DNA of 36,620 nucleotides from W0P28-013 sp964570565 (GTDB lineage Bacteria; Bacteroidota; Bacteroidia; Bacteroidales; Paludibacteraceae), in contig CAZMYT010000010.1 in NCBI GenBank assembly GCA_964570565.1, forward strand, positions 1 to 36,620, in the 5' to 3' direction. The notes below the pieces were generated by a model. The model did no database searches and was not told where the DNA came from. It was given only the letters and a program-made list of their open reading frames with translations. Below are positions 16,693 to 26,000 of the stretch, piece after piece. Position 1 is the stretch's first letter. Each line of letters starts with the position of its first letter. The translations under genes and the position numbers were made by a program.

Positions 16693-16744
16693 ACTAACGA
16701 CATAAAAAAAGAGCGAATTTTCGCTCTTTTTTTATGTCGTTAGT
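16693..16744. terminator. Bidirectional terminator between wzc and the helicase gene
   Basis: Positions 16693-16716 and 16721-16744 are perfect 24-nt inverted arms around a 4-base ATTT loop. The arms contain A7 and T7 runs, so the GAGCGA/TCGCTC stem-loop gives a T tract in either direction. It serves both convergent genes and includes the helicase stop codon (16740-16742). Confidence 0.9.
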
Positions 16745-17997
16745 TTTGTCGTTTCTGCCGTCTCCAGTAATCTCCATTGCCTTTATTGCCAGTCCATTTC
16801 TTTTTCGCTTTTTCTTTTTCTGCTACTTTGGCTTTTGCTTGGTATTGTGCAATGGTGGCTAAGTCGGATACATAATTGTGATTTTCTATAACAGGAATCT
16901 GTTTTCCAATTAATTTTTGAATATCTTTCAGTTGTTGCATCTCGTCTGAGCTACAGAAAGAGATTGCTGTACCATTGTTTCCAGCTCGCCCTGTTCGGCC
17001 AATGCGATGGACGTAGGTTTCTGGCACTTCGGGTAAATCATTATTGAATACATGACTGAGTTCGTCAATATCAATACCGCGTGCCGCGATATCCGTTGCG
17101 ACAAGTACTTTTATTTTGTGATCTTTGAAATTGTTTAGCGCTCGTTGACGTGCATTTTGTGATTTTTCGCCATGGATAGCATCTGCGGAGATTCCTGCTT
17201 GAACCAAAAAAACGTGCAATTTTGTCTGCTCCATGTTTAGTACGTGAAAAGACGAGGGCAGATGTGATATCTTTATTTTTTAATAATTCAATCAATAAAG
17301 GCTTTTTATCATTTTTCTCAACAAAATAGAGTGATTGATCAATCATATCTACGGTTGATGAGGGAGGTGTAATAGCTACTTTTTCTGGATTTTGTAAAAT
17401 AGAATCTGCCAATTCCGCAATTTCAGGTGGCATAGTGGCCGAGAAGAACAGTGTTTGGCGTTGTTTTGGTAATAGAGGTAAGATACGTTTAATGTCATGA
17501 ATAAAACCCATATCCAACATGCGATCGGCTTCATCCAATACAAAATAGTCTAACTGACGTAGATCAACCAGTTTTTGGCTTATTAAGTCGAGTAGTCGCC
17601 CAGGTGTAGCAACCAACACGTCGACACCTTGATTCAACGCATTGGTTTGTGGTTGTTGCGAAACTCCGCCAAAAATAACGGTGTGTCGCAAATGTGTTAG
17701 GTGACCGTACGACTCGAAGCTTTGATCAATTTGTATCGCTAATTCACGTGTTGGCGTCAATACCAATGCTTTTATGGGTCTACGACCGGGCGTGCGTGGT
17801 TTTGCTTGTAAATTCTGAATAATCGGAATGGAAAAAGCCGCTGTTTTGCCCGTTCCTGTTTGGGCGCAGCCTAATAAATCACGACCAGCCAATACTATTG
17901 GTATAGCTTTTTCTTGAATCGGAGTTGGTGTTACATAGCCTTCTTGACTTAAGGCTTCTAGAATTTGTGGAATGATGTGTAGTTGTTCAAATGTCAT
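16740..17997 (-). pseudogene. DEAD-box RNA helicase (RhlE-like), frameshifted
   Basis: ATP-dependent RNA helicase split over two frames. The upstream frame (from 17997) has motif I AQTGTGKT (45-52), Ia PTRELA (82-87), DEAD (155-158) and SAT (186-188), and runs into the C-terminal domain up to about residue 262. The rest (HGEKSQNARQ, motif V VATDIAARGID, motif VI HRIGRTGR) is in another frame down to 16740. The break coincides with an A7 run at 17206-17212 (T7 in the mRNA); six bases would restore one 418-residue frame and the expected sequence ARFLVQAGIS. All helicase motifs are intact, so this could be a sequencing or assembly indel, a recent mutation, or slippage on T7. The Lys-rich basic tail is short for RhlE proteins. 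It has a leader of about 150 nt. Confidence 0.85.
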
Positions 17998-18000
17998 AAA

Positions 18001-18154
18001 CTAAAGTGAGTATAAACTTGTGTTATACTCGTATTTTGTAATCCTTGCGGATGATTTTGTCTGATTCCTAAATTGGGTAATTGTTTTTAGAAGTGTGTTG
18101 ACGTGGAGTAGGAAGCAGAATAATAAAACTCCATTGTCAAACAATAAACGTGCG
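18001..18154 (-). promoter_or_regulatory. Long 5' leader of the DEAD-box helicase gene
   Basis: About 150 non-coding bases separate the putative -7 box from the helicase ATG. Just before the start codon is a hairpin: GAGTATAA (18008-18015) with TTATACTC (18023-18030), loop of 7. Long leaders on DEAD-box helicase genes often mediate cold-shock or autoregulatory control; that role here is inference. Confidence 0.4.
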
Positions 18155-18162
18155 CAAAGGTA
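18155..18162 (-). promoter_or_regulatory. Candidate helicase promoter (-7 box)
   Basis: Minus-strand TACCTTTG is a perfect -7 box. No good TTTG is found 19-20 bases upstream; one lies only 12 bases away (18178-18175). Partial support only. Confidence 0.4.
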
Positions 18163-18265
18163 CGCAAAATAATCCAAAGTTAAATTTATGAGAAAAAAGA
18201 GGCTACTATCGTTTGTTATACGACTTTGATTGTTAATAATTTTATGGAAAAATGAAGTAAAATGT

Positions 18266-18296
18266 TTTGATAGTCAGCAATAAAGTTGTACCTTTG
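18266..18296 (+). promoter_or_regulatory. rplM-rpsI promoter
   Basis: TTTG (18266-18269), 19 bases, then TACCTTTG (18289-18296): both boxes are perfect. Transcription should start near 18303, leaving a leader of about 125 nt before rplM. Confidence 0.8.
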
Positions 18297-18302
18297 CAGT
18301 CC

Positions 18303-18430
18303 GAAATATTATCCAGTTATTGTAGATCTTTCATTTTCAGGTGATTAATTGGTTTTTGAGTGAATTAGCCCGCGAGACTCCAATCACATTTTGAAGTGAA
18401 ATTTGTTAAATTCTCAAACATTAAACTATT
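18303..18430 (+). promoter_or_regulatory. Structured rplM 5' leader (possible ribosomal-protein autoregulatory RNA)
   Basis: About 128 non-coding bases between the predicted start site and the rplM GTG. A long-range pairing is possible: ATTG...GAGT (about 18348-18362) with ACTC...CAAT (about 18377-18385), enclosing GAATTAGCCCGCGAG. No T tract follows, so it is not a simple terminator. Ribosomal-protein leader candidates upstream of rplM have been proposed in Bacteroidia (from memory, not checked). Confidence 0.4.
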
Positions 18431-18886
18431 GTGGATACATTAAGTTTTAAAACAGTTTCAGCCAATAAAGCAACTGTTACCAAAGAGTGGGTTTTGGTTG
18501 ATGCTACTGATATGGTGCTAGGTCGTATGGGTTCTAAAGTTGCCAAATTATTAAGAGGCAAATACAAACCAAATTTTACACCTCACGTTGATTGTGGCGA
18601 TAATGTGATTATTATCAACGCCGATAAAGTGCGTTTGACGGGTAATAAATGGACAGACAGAGAATATATGACATATTCTATGTATCCAGGTGGTCAACGT
18701 GCAACGACTCCAGCCGAAATGATGGCAAAGAGTCCTGAAAAATTGATTCAAAAAGTGGTAAAAGGTATGCTCCCTAAAAATATTTTAGGTGCAGCTATCA
18801 TGAAAAATTTGCATGTATATGCAGGTTCAGAACACCCACACGAAGCACAACAACCAAAAGTAATTGATTTAAACCTTCTTAAATAA
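18431..18886 (+). CDS. rplM: 50S ribosomal protein L13
   Basis: 151-residue large-subunit protein that binds 23S rRNA early in 50S assembly. Conserved sequence: WVLVDATDMVLGRMGSKVAKLLRGK (the L13 core), PHVDCGDNVIIINADKVRLTGNKW, YPGGQR, and HVYAGSEHPHEAQQP near the C-terminus. The start is GTG at 18431, giving MDTLSFKTVSANKA, which matches the N-terminus usual for Bacteroidales L13; no suitable ATG lies upstream in frame. rpsI follows after 6 bases, the common bacterial rplM-rpsI operon. A perfect promoter and a structured leader lie upstream. Confidence 0.98.
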   Translation: MDTLSFKTVSANKATVTKEWVLVDATDMVLGRMGSKVAKLLRGKYKPNFTPHVDCGDNVIIINADKVRLTGNKWTDREYMTYSMYPGGQRATTPAEMMAKSPEKLIQKVVKGMLPKNILGAAIMKNLHVYAGSEHPHEAQQPKVIDLNLLK

Positions 18887-18892
18887 TCGGAT

Positions 18893-19279
18893 ATGGAAGT
18901 AATAAATGCTATAGGTAGAAGAAAAGCGGCAATTGCTCGCGTATTCGTAACTCCTGGAACAGGTAAAATTGTCATCAATAAACGTGAGTTTGATAACTAT
19001 TTCCCATCAACAATCCTTCAATATGTGGTTAAACAACCATTAGCAAAATTGGATGTTACTGAAAAATATGATATCAAAGTAAATCTTGATGGTGGTGGTT
19101 TCAAAGGTCAAGCAGAAGCTTTGCGTTTAGCAATTGCTCGTGCTTTGGTTAAAATTAACCCAGAAGATAAAACAGCTTTGAAGTCGGCTGGCTTTATGAC
19201 TCGCGATGCTCGCGAAGTTGAACGTAAAAAACCAGGTCAACCAAAAGCTCGTAAACGTTTCCAATTCTCAAAACGTTAA
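18893..19279 (+). CDS. rpsI: 30S ribosomal protein S9
   Basis: 128-residue small-subunit protein. The N-terminal INAIGRRKAAIARVFVTPGTG, the middle GGGFKGQAEALRLAIARAL and the C-terminal RKRFQFSKR are diagnostic; the terminal SKR tail reaches the P-site tRNA in known ribosome structures. It begins 6 bases after rplM with ATG at 18893. A 163-base gap with hairpins, but no clear terminator, follows before rpsB. Confidence 0.98.
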   Translation: MEVINAIGRRKAAIARVFVTPGTGKIVINKREFDNYFPSTILQYVVKQPLAKLDVTEKYDIKVNLDGGGFKGQAEALRLAIARALVKINPEDKTALKSAGFMTRDAREVERKKPGQPKARKRFQFSKR

Positions 19280-19292
19280 TATATGTGTTTGG

Positions 19293-19328
19293 CATCACCT
19301 TGTTCGCATTTATTCGAACAAGGCGATG
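19293..19328 (+). promoter_or_regulatory. Strong hairpin in the rpsI-rpsB intergenic region (possible S2 leader element)
   Basis: CATC, A, CCTTGTTCG (19293-19306) pairs with CGAACAAGG, C, GATG (19315-19328) around an 8-base loop: 13 pairs and one mismatch. There is no T tract after it. Two weaker hairpins follow: TCTAAA/TTTAGA at 19350-19364 and TTAAC/GTTAA near 19397-19411. It may be an autoregulatory leader of rpsB, an RNA processing site or a weak terminator. Confidence 0.5.
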
Positions 19329-19442
19329 TTCAACCTCATTTGTTTAGTATCTAAATCATTTAGACTTACCTTGGTGTAACTACTTGATGATTGCTTAACA
19401 AAAAGTTAAAAAGAAAGTAAACAATTTTTTAAAACAAAAAAC

Positions 19443-20252
19443 ATGTCAAGAACAAATTTCCAAGATCTATTGGATGCAGGTGCACATTTTGGTCACCTTA
19501 AACGTAAATGGAATCCAGCTATGGCTCCATACATTTTTATGGAACGTAATGGTATTCACATCATCGACCTTCATAAAACAGTTGCTAAAATTGACGAAGC
19601 AGCTGATGCAATGAAACAAATTGCTAAATCTGGCAAACGCGTATTGTTTGTTGCTACAAAAAAACAAGCAAAACAAGTAGTGGCAGAAAAAGCTTCTGAA
19701 GTTGGTATGCCATACATTACTGAACGTTGGGCTGGTGGTATGTTAACAAACTTCCCAACTATTCGTAAGGCTGTGAAAAAGATGGACTCTATCGATAAAA
19801 TGGCTACGGATGGTACTTTTGATAACTTGTCAAAACGCGAAAAATTACAAATCACTCGTCAACGTGCTAAATTGGAAAAGAACTTAGGTTCTATTGCTGA
19901 TTTGAACCGTTTGCCAGCTGCTTTATTTGTAGTGGATGTGATGAAAGAAAATATTGCAGTGGCTGAGGCAGTACGCTTAGGTATCCCTGTATTTGGTATT
20001 GTTGATACTAACTCAAATCCAAATAATATTGATTTCGTAATTCCAGCTAATGACGATGCAACAAAATCAATCGAAATCATTTTGAGTGCTATGGTTGATG
20101 CATTGAAAGAAGGTGCTTTGGAACGTAAAATGGATAAAGCTGAAAACGAAGAAGAAGTTCCTGAAGTAAAAGAAAAACGTACTCGCGCTTCTAAACGTGT
20201 TCAAAAAGATGCTGACGTAGAAGAAACACCTGCTGCAGCTACTGAAGAATAA
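19443..20252 (+). CDS. rpsB: 30S ribosomal protein S2
   Basis: 269-residue small-subunit protein, assembled late and contacting S1-type proteins. Conserved motifs: LLDAGAHFGHLKRKWNPAMAPYI at the N-terminus, VLFVATKKQAKQVV, ERWAGGMLTNFPTIRKAVKK, KLEKNLGSIADLNRLPAALFVVD, GIPVFGIVDTNSNPN and the C-terminal IPANDDATKSIEII. About 40 residues of acidic and charged tail follow the core (from ALERKMDKAE), longer than in E. coli and similar in style to the S16 tail. A terminator-like hairpin separates it from tsf. A convincing promoter in the 163-base gap upstream is not visible, so it may be transcribed from the rplM promoter. Confidence 0.98.
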   Translation: MSRTNFQDLLDAGAHFGHLKRKWNPAMAPYIFMERNGIHIIDLHKTVAKIDEAADAMKQIAKSGKRVLFVATKKQAKQVVAEKASEVGMPYITERWAGGMLTNFPTIRKAVKKMDSIDKMATDGTFDNLSKREKLQITRQRAKLEKNLGSIADLNRLPAALFVVDVMKENIAVAEAVRLGIPVFGIVDTNSNPNNIDFVIPANDDATKSIEIILSAMVDALKEGALERKMDKAENEEEVPEVKEKRTRASKRVQKDADVEETPAAATEE

Positions 20253-20275
20253 TCAGTTGTACAACAACATAAAAG

Positions 20276-20320
20276 AGCGTTGCAGACACCCATCATTCGT
20301 GTGTTTTGTAACGCTTTTTT
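20276..20320 (+). terminator. Terminator-like hairpin between rpsB and tsf
   Basis: AGCGTTGCA (20276-20284) pairs with TGTAACGCT (about 20307-20315, one G-T pair), with an inner ACAC/GTGT, followed by TTTTTT. It sits in the rpsB-tsf gap, so it probably attenuates tsf relative to rpsB; complete termination is less likely given the usual cotranscription of the pair. Confidence 0.7.
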
Positions 20321-20360
20321 CTCTTAAATTTAAATTAATAATCAATTAAATATTATAATT

Positions 20361-21179
20361 ATGGCAGTAACAATGGCGGAAATTACTAAACTCCGCACAA
20401 TGACAGGCGCTGGTATGATGGATTGTAAAAATGCGCTTACAGAAGCTAATAGCGATATGGATTTGGCAATTGAGTTGATTCGCAAACGCGGTCAAGCTAT
20501 CGCTGCAAAACGTAGTGATCGCGAAGCATCAGAAGGTTGTGTTTTAGCTGGTGTTAAAAACGGCTTTGGTGCTATTGTAGCTTTAAAATGTGAAACAGAT
20601 TTCGTTGCTAAAAATGCTGAATTTATCGCATTAACTCAACAAATTCTTGACAAAGCATTAGAAATGAAAGCGGCTACATTGGCTGACTTGAATGCTATTC
20701 AAATCGATGGTCGTTCTATTGCTGATTTAGTAACAGATCGTAGTGGTGTGACTGGTGAAAAAATGGAAATCGGTTTTTACGAAATCGTAGAAGGTGCTAC
20801 TACTGTAGAATATATTCACCCAGGTAATAAATTAGCGACGCTTGTTGCTTTTGCTGAAGCTAATGTTGACCACCAAGTTGCTCGTGATATTGCAATGCAA
20901 GTAGCTGCAATGAATCCTATTTCATTGAATCGTGAATCAGTTCCATCTAAAGTTGTAGATGAAGAATTGAAAATCGGACGCGAAAAAGCTCGTGAAGAAG
21001 GCAAACCTGAAAACATGCTCGATAAAATTGCTGAAGGTCGTTTGAATAAATTCTATCAAGAATCAACTTTGGTAGAACAAGCCTTTATCAAAGATGGCAA
21101 AATGACAGTAGGTGCTTATGCAAAAGCTAATGGTGCAACTCCAACTGCTTTCAAACGTGTTACGTTGAACGAAGAATAA
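20361..21179 (+). CDS. tsf: Elongation factor Ts
   Basis: 272-residue guanine-nucleotide exchange factor for EF-Tu. The N-terminal UBA-like domain has ITKLRTMTGAGMMDCKNAL; the exchange motif TDFVAKN is at residues 79-85. Core sequences IHPGNKLATLV and VARDIAMQVAAMNP are conserved. The length is near 280, typical of Bacteroidetes. The start MAVTMAEITK was taken at ATG 20361; a second Met five codons in is an alternative. It follows rpsB, as in most bacteria, with an intervening hairpin, and ends at a strong bidirectional terminator. Confidence 0.98.
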   Translation: MAVTMAEITKLRTMTGAGMMDCKNALTEANSDMDLAIELIRKRGQAIAAKRSDREASEGCVLAGVKNGFGAIVALKCETDFVAKNAEFIALTQQILDKALEMKAATLADLNAIQIDGRSIADLVTDRSGVTGEKMEIGFYEIVEGATTVEYIHPGNKLATLVAFAEANVDHQVARDIAMQVAAMNPISLNRESVPSKVVDEELKIGREKAREEGKPENMLDKIAEGRLNKFYQESTLVEQAFIKDGKMTVGAYAKANGATPTAFKRVTLNEE

Positions 21180-21200
21180 GCAGTCTAAAGTGCTACTATT

Positions 21201-21236
21201 AAAAAAGGTCACTCTCATTGAGAGTGACCTTTTTTT
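21201..21236. terminator. Bidirectional terminator between tsf and the outer-membrane barrel gene
   Basis: GGTCACTCTC (21207-21216) and GAGAGTGACC (21220-21229) form a perfect 10-bp stem with a 3-base loop, flanked by A6 and T7, so it gives a T tract on either strand. It serves tsf and the convergent gene ending at 21255. Confidence 0.9.
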
Positions 21237-21254
21237 GTTGGTGATTCTTCTTTA

Positions 21255-23006
21255 TTAAAATGCGATAGTCGCACCTATTAAGATATTAAAACCAATATTG
21301 TCGTAACCATACCATTGTTGGTAGCTAAATGCTTTTGATGAGCCAAGAATGTTGTTGGCTTGTACAAACAGGCTCCATTGTTTTTGGAATGTATAACTAG
21401 CTGATAAATTCAAATCGTAAATAGGTGCTAATGTACGCACATCGAGTGTACCATCTTTTTTAGGTAACTTGTTCAATCGTTCAGAAGCGTAATAAAAATT
21501 AGCATTTAAACTGAAGTTTTTGGTAATCATTGCTTCGATGCCAGCATCACCTTCCCATGTTGGTTTGTTCCAAGCTTGTACGCCTGGTGTGAGCACATTC
21601 CAACCATTATATTTACCTTTTACATGAAAGTTATAGCGCTCTTTCAAATTGTATGCTAAACGGGCTTCGATGTTGAGTAGGGTAGCACGTGCATCATCTA
21701 CAGTGAAGGTATTACTATAAACACGTTCTGAATCCTGCTTGTCAGGCCATTCGTTAGGAGTCGATAAACAATCAAATTGTTGGTTATAGAAAAAATGTTG
21801 ATTAGCAATTAGTTTGTAGCTGATAGAAGCATCAAAGACGAAACCTCTGAAAGGTCTGATGTTAAATCCTCCAAAGAAATCAAAAGGTGTATAGTCGTTG
21901 GCTTCCATGCGTTCATTCATATTGTAGTAGCGATTTTCTTTGAAGGTGGTTGCTAAACTTGTAAATTCGTAGCTGCCACCAATTCCACCATATACATCCA
22001 AGAGTTTCGCCACGGCATAACGCACTTCAATATCAGGTGATGCTGCTACAACATTGCCCTTATTGATCGAAAACCAGAGTTTAGCTCCAGCTCGTACTTT
22101 CAAATTATCCCATTGTCTTTCGTAACGAGGACGGAACGAAATGACAGCTTGAGGCTCCCAAATAGAATCAGAGGTATACTGAAGTGTTGGAGCATTGTAT
22201 AAGTAAACTTGGCCTTCTAAATCGGCTTTGATATGGTTTTCGTTGAGGTTGTAATCGCCATTCAGATTAAGCCCTATTTGGTGTTCCCGAAGGCTATTTG
22301 TGGCGCCTAATAGATGATAATTGAGAACCCCGTCATAATTCCAGTTGTTCACTTCTTTTAATGAACGGAATCCGAGATTCGCATTTAATTGTGTGATGGA
22401 TTGTTTTGTTGGAATCAAGTTCTTGCCAGCCACTTTTTCATTATTGAAATCGTAAAATACGTTGTTATCTGTAAAAACAGAATCCTTGCCATAATAATTG
22501 AATCCAGTGTTGGCAAGACCTAAAGAGGAATACAATTGTCCTGTCCGTAATTTTTTACTATAACGCAAATCTAAATCGGTATCGATTAATTTCTTACCAT
22601 TATTGCTAATGCCATAATGATTAAGATTGATGTCGAAGTAATCGGTGTTAGTGTCAAAAACAGGATACCATAACTCACCTAACCAATTGAGTGGAAAACC
22701 TACGCCAAAACGGATAAAGCCTGATTTGTAGGCTGGACGTTTCATGCTTTTTAATTCCGATTCTTTAGCGGGATAAAAATTTGATTTTGTTTCCATTGCC
22801 TTGGTTTCGGTGCTGTAAGTTACCTCGGTTTTTGTAACTGTTGGCTCTGTCGAAGGTAATTCAATGTCAGTACGTTTGACCTTTATCACCTGTGGTATAT
22901 ATTCTTTTTCAATGCTTACGTTATGTGTAACGGTAGAGTCATTGTCCTGAGCTACAGCTGTGACGCAGATTGAAGTGGCGATGATCAGATAATGTAATCG
23001 TTTCAT
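21255..23006 (-). CDS. Outer-membrane beta-barrel protein (TonB-dependent receptor-like barrel)
   Basis: 583-residue secreted protein, function not recognised. It has a signal peptide (cleavage AVA|Q after residue 19), a ~60-residue linker rich in Thr and Glu, then many alternating amphipathic strands with aromatic girdles (for example LNIEARLAYNLKERYNFHVKG and LSASYTFQKQWSLFVQANN) and a C-terminal Phe, the usual outer-membrane sorting signal. The last strands resemble the barrel end of TonB-dependent receptors (NILGSS), but there is no plug domain or visible TonB box and it is much shorter than SusC. ATG 23006 is preferred over an upstream in-frame start. It lies 23 bases after a large TPR gene, likely its operon partner. 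It may be a porin-like or assembly-related barrel. Confidence 0.75.
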   Translation of the reverse strand: MKRLHYLIIATSICVTAVAQDNDSTVTHNVSIEKEYIPQVIKVKRTDIELPSTEPTVTKTEVTYSTETKAMETKSNFYPAKESELKSMKRPAYKSGFIRFGVGFPLNWLGELWYPVFDTNTDYFDINLNHYGISNNGKKLIDTDLDLRYSKKLRTGQLYSSLGLANTGFNYYGKDSVFTDNNVFYDFNNEKVAGKNLIPTKQSITQLNANLGFRSLKEVNNWNYDGVLNYHLLGATNSLREHQIGLNLNGDYNLNENHIKADLEGQVYLYNAPTLQYTSDSIWEPQAVISFRPRYERQWDNLKVRAGAKLWFSINKGNVVAASPDIEVRYAVAKLLDVYGGIGGSYEFTSLATTFKENRYYNMNERMEANDYTPFDFFGGFNIRPFRGFVFDASISYKLIANQHFFYNQQFDCLSTPNEWPDKQDSERVYSNTFTVDDARATLLNIEARLAYNLKERYNFHVKGKYNGWNVLTPGVQAWNKPTWEGDAGIEAMITKNFSLNANFYYASERLNKLPKKDGTLDVRTLAPIYDLNLSASYTFQKQWSLFVQANNILGSSKAFSYQQWYGYDNIGFNILIGATIAF

Positions 23007-23029
23007 TGTATATGGTATTTTTTCAATTA

Positions 23030-26000
23030 TCAATAAACTTGTTGTTTTTCTCTTTCTCTAATTTGACTCAAACGAACATCAATCATCTGTTTAATGTCAT
23101 CGTTGCCAGTGTAATTTTCTTCCAAACTGATGAGGTATTGTTTGGCTTGGAAATCATCGTTTTGTTTGATGTAAACGTCGGCAAGGAGTACAAAGGCACG
23201 TGCTAACCAGTATTGGTGAGGTGTATTACGTTCAATGAAGTCCATAATTTCTGTTTCTGCTGAACCATATTGTGTTTGCTCATAGAGCTGTTGTGCCAAT
23301 AGATATTTTGCTTCAGCACCCATCTCTTGACGTAAATCCTTGCTTAATTCTTTTAAATCATCTGTGGCCAAGGTGGCTTCATTACTTTCGATGTATGATT
23401 TGGCTCTACAATAACGTGCTTCTCTTACTAAAGATGCATCAGTAGAGGCTTCTTCTAATAGGTTGTTGGCAGCTAAAATGGTTTTATCATAGTTCTTTAA
23501 AGCATAACTACAGCGTAGAATACCAACGCGTGCGCTATTTTTATTTTCTTTATTACTAGCAGTTTCAAATAGTTGTTCAAAGTATTCCAAAGCTGGTTTG
23601 TATGCTTTTTGATCGTAGGTTATTTCAGCACTACGAATCAAAGCTTCTTCTTGATAAGGATTACCAGTAAGCTTGGTCAATCGTTCAAAGCTGGTTAAGG
23701 CTTTATCTAATTGCTCTGTTTTATAATAGCTTTCTGCTAAGTAATATTGTGCAGAAATACAATTGAGCGTTTGTTTGTCGCAGTACGTTACTAAATAATT
23801 TTTTAAACTAGCAGTAGCTTCTTTGTATTTTTCTTTTACAAATAGACGTTCTGCTGCCACAAAATTAAGTGAATCTTCTAGGCTCTTTTTTACCGTAGAA
23901 ATCGTGCTACCAGCAATCGATTCACGATAATTGAGGTATTCTGTAATTTGATTATTTTCGACATAAATAGTTTGCATACTTTCAATAGCCACTTTCGCTT
24001 CTTCGCTACTTGGATAACTATTCACTACGGCTTTGTAAGCTGCAATAGCTTGTTCCATATCTCCTTTATTGGCAAACAACATACCAATTTCGAGTGCTGC
24101 TTTTCGTGCTAAATTAGTTTTAGGGTAGAGTGCAGTTATTTTTTGATAAGTGTCAATTGCTTTCTCATTTTGTTCTATCAAAACATACGTTCTACCTATT
24201 TCGTACAAAGCGTCATCTGAATAATCTGATTTAGGATAGGTGGAGAGTAGCATGTTCATAGCTGCTATTTTCTCTTCATATTTTTTCTGTATACCTAAAA
24301 TAAAACCATTTTGGAAAGCTGCATAATCGCCAGAAAGAGATGAGCTGTTAGCTATTTGCATATAGTACTTACGTGCAGTATCAAAGTCGCGTGTGTAGTA
24401 ATAACAGTCACCTGTACGATTTACAACATCTGTGAATAGTGGATTTTTATGATTTTTTTCAAGCCCAAGAAATTTGATATACCAATCGAGTGCTGACGTA
24501 AAAGACTCTTCTTCAAAATAACTATATGCAATGGTGTAATACGCTTTTAATGTTTCATCTTGTGTGCGTTTTTGTTTTTGGTCCACAAATTTTATTAAGT
24601 CCAATCGAGCTTTGTCGTATTCACCTAATTGATAGTATGTTTCACCTCGCCATAAAAATGCTTGTGCCGAGAATGATTGTTCTGTATATTCTGCGATGGC
24701 GAATGTGAAATAGTTTAAAGCTTGTTTGTAATCTTTTTTCAAAAATGCAGAAGCGCCAATTTGGAATAGGGCATTTTCTTTGGCGGCTTTTATTTTTGGA
24801 TTCGATGTTTTAATCTTTTGTATCGAGGCGTAGGCGGTTTCATAGTTCTTCTCCATCATATAAATGGTCACTAAATGGCCATAAATATCGTCCAAGTGTT
24901 TTGATTTTGGATAGTCCGCTATAAAACGCTCAAATGCTGTGATGGCTTCACCAAAAGGAGCTGCTTCTTCATATACAGCTAGTACGTAGTTGTAGGCAGC
25001 CTCTTCTTTAGCCGTTTTATCAAAATTATCTTTTGCTGCGGTTTGGAACGCCATTTTAGCGTTGGTTTTGTCATTTAGTTTGACGTAACTTAAGCCAATG
25101 TGAAGATAGGCATTTTGCGATAACGCATCTTTTTCTGTGGTTACTTTTGACAAATAACTTACCGCATTTTTATAATCGGCGGTGTTAAAATACGATAAAC
25201 CAAGCATATACATGTCTGAACGTTGTACTTTTTTCTCGTTACGTTCATACTTTCTTAAATAGTCAATAGCTTGTTTGTATGATTTTTCACGGTATGATGC
25301 TTCTCCAAGAATCCGATACGCTTCAGAATTATAACTGCTTCCTGGATATTTTTTAATTAACGCCTGTCCATATTCTACCGCTTTTTGGTTTTCACCTTGT
25401 TGATCATAAATTTGTAGTAAGTGATATGAAGATGCTTCTGCATATTTTGAATCTTTTTCTAACTCAACAAATCCTGGGAGCGCTTTTGCGTAATTGCCAA
25501 GACAAAATTCAGAATAAGAATAATAGTAGAGTGCATCTACTTCATAAATAGTCTTTTTCCCGTATAAGTTCGCAAAAATAACACGTGCAGGCTCATAATC
25601 TTTCAAAGCAATGTAAGAGACACCTTTGGTGAAAAGGTAAGCCATATTTTCATCGCCATCTAACTGATTGTTTTTTAATTGACCGTACCATTGAATAGTT
25701 TCTTTGTATTTTTTGTTTTCGTAGTACGAACGGCCAATCATGTAGGCTACACGCTCGCGCATAGGCGAATAAGGATATACTTTTAAATACTCTTGCAACA
25801 AGGTTAAAGCATTTTTTTGTTTTAATTCGTAAGCGTTACAAGCAATGTAGTAAGCTGCTTCTTGGCTCAAGCTATTATTCTTGTTGGTGTTTGCATCCAA
25901 AAATTTTTCGAAATATTGGGTGGAAGCTGCAAAATTGCGTTGTTCAAAAAGCGTTTTTCCTTGATAAAAGAGGTAATCTTCGTTGAGATTTATAGCAGTT

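Noticed and set aside
16740..17234. A separate short gene for a helicase C-terminal domain
   Set aside because: Its first codons duplicate in another frame the sequence already read by the upstream part, and it lacks its own start context; it is the 3' part of the frameshifted helicase.
19367..19374. rpsB promoter at TACCTTGG
   Set aside because: One mismatch in the TTTG part and the nearest TTTG is 24 bases upstream, outside the usual spacing.
21255..23006. SusC-type nutrient receptor / polysaccharide utilisation locus
   Set aside because: Too short, no plug domain, no SusD-like lipoprotein and no glycoside hydrolase next to it.
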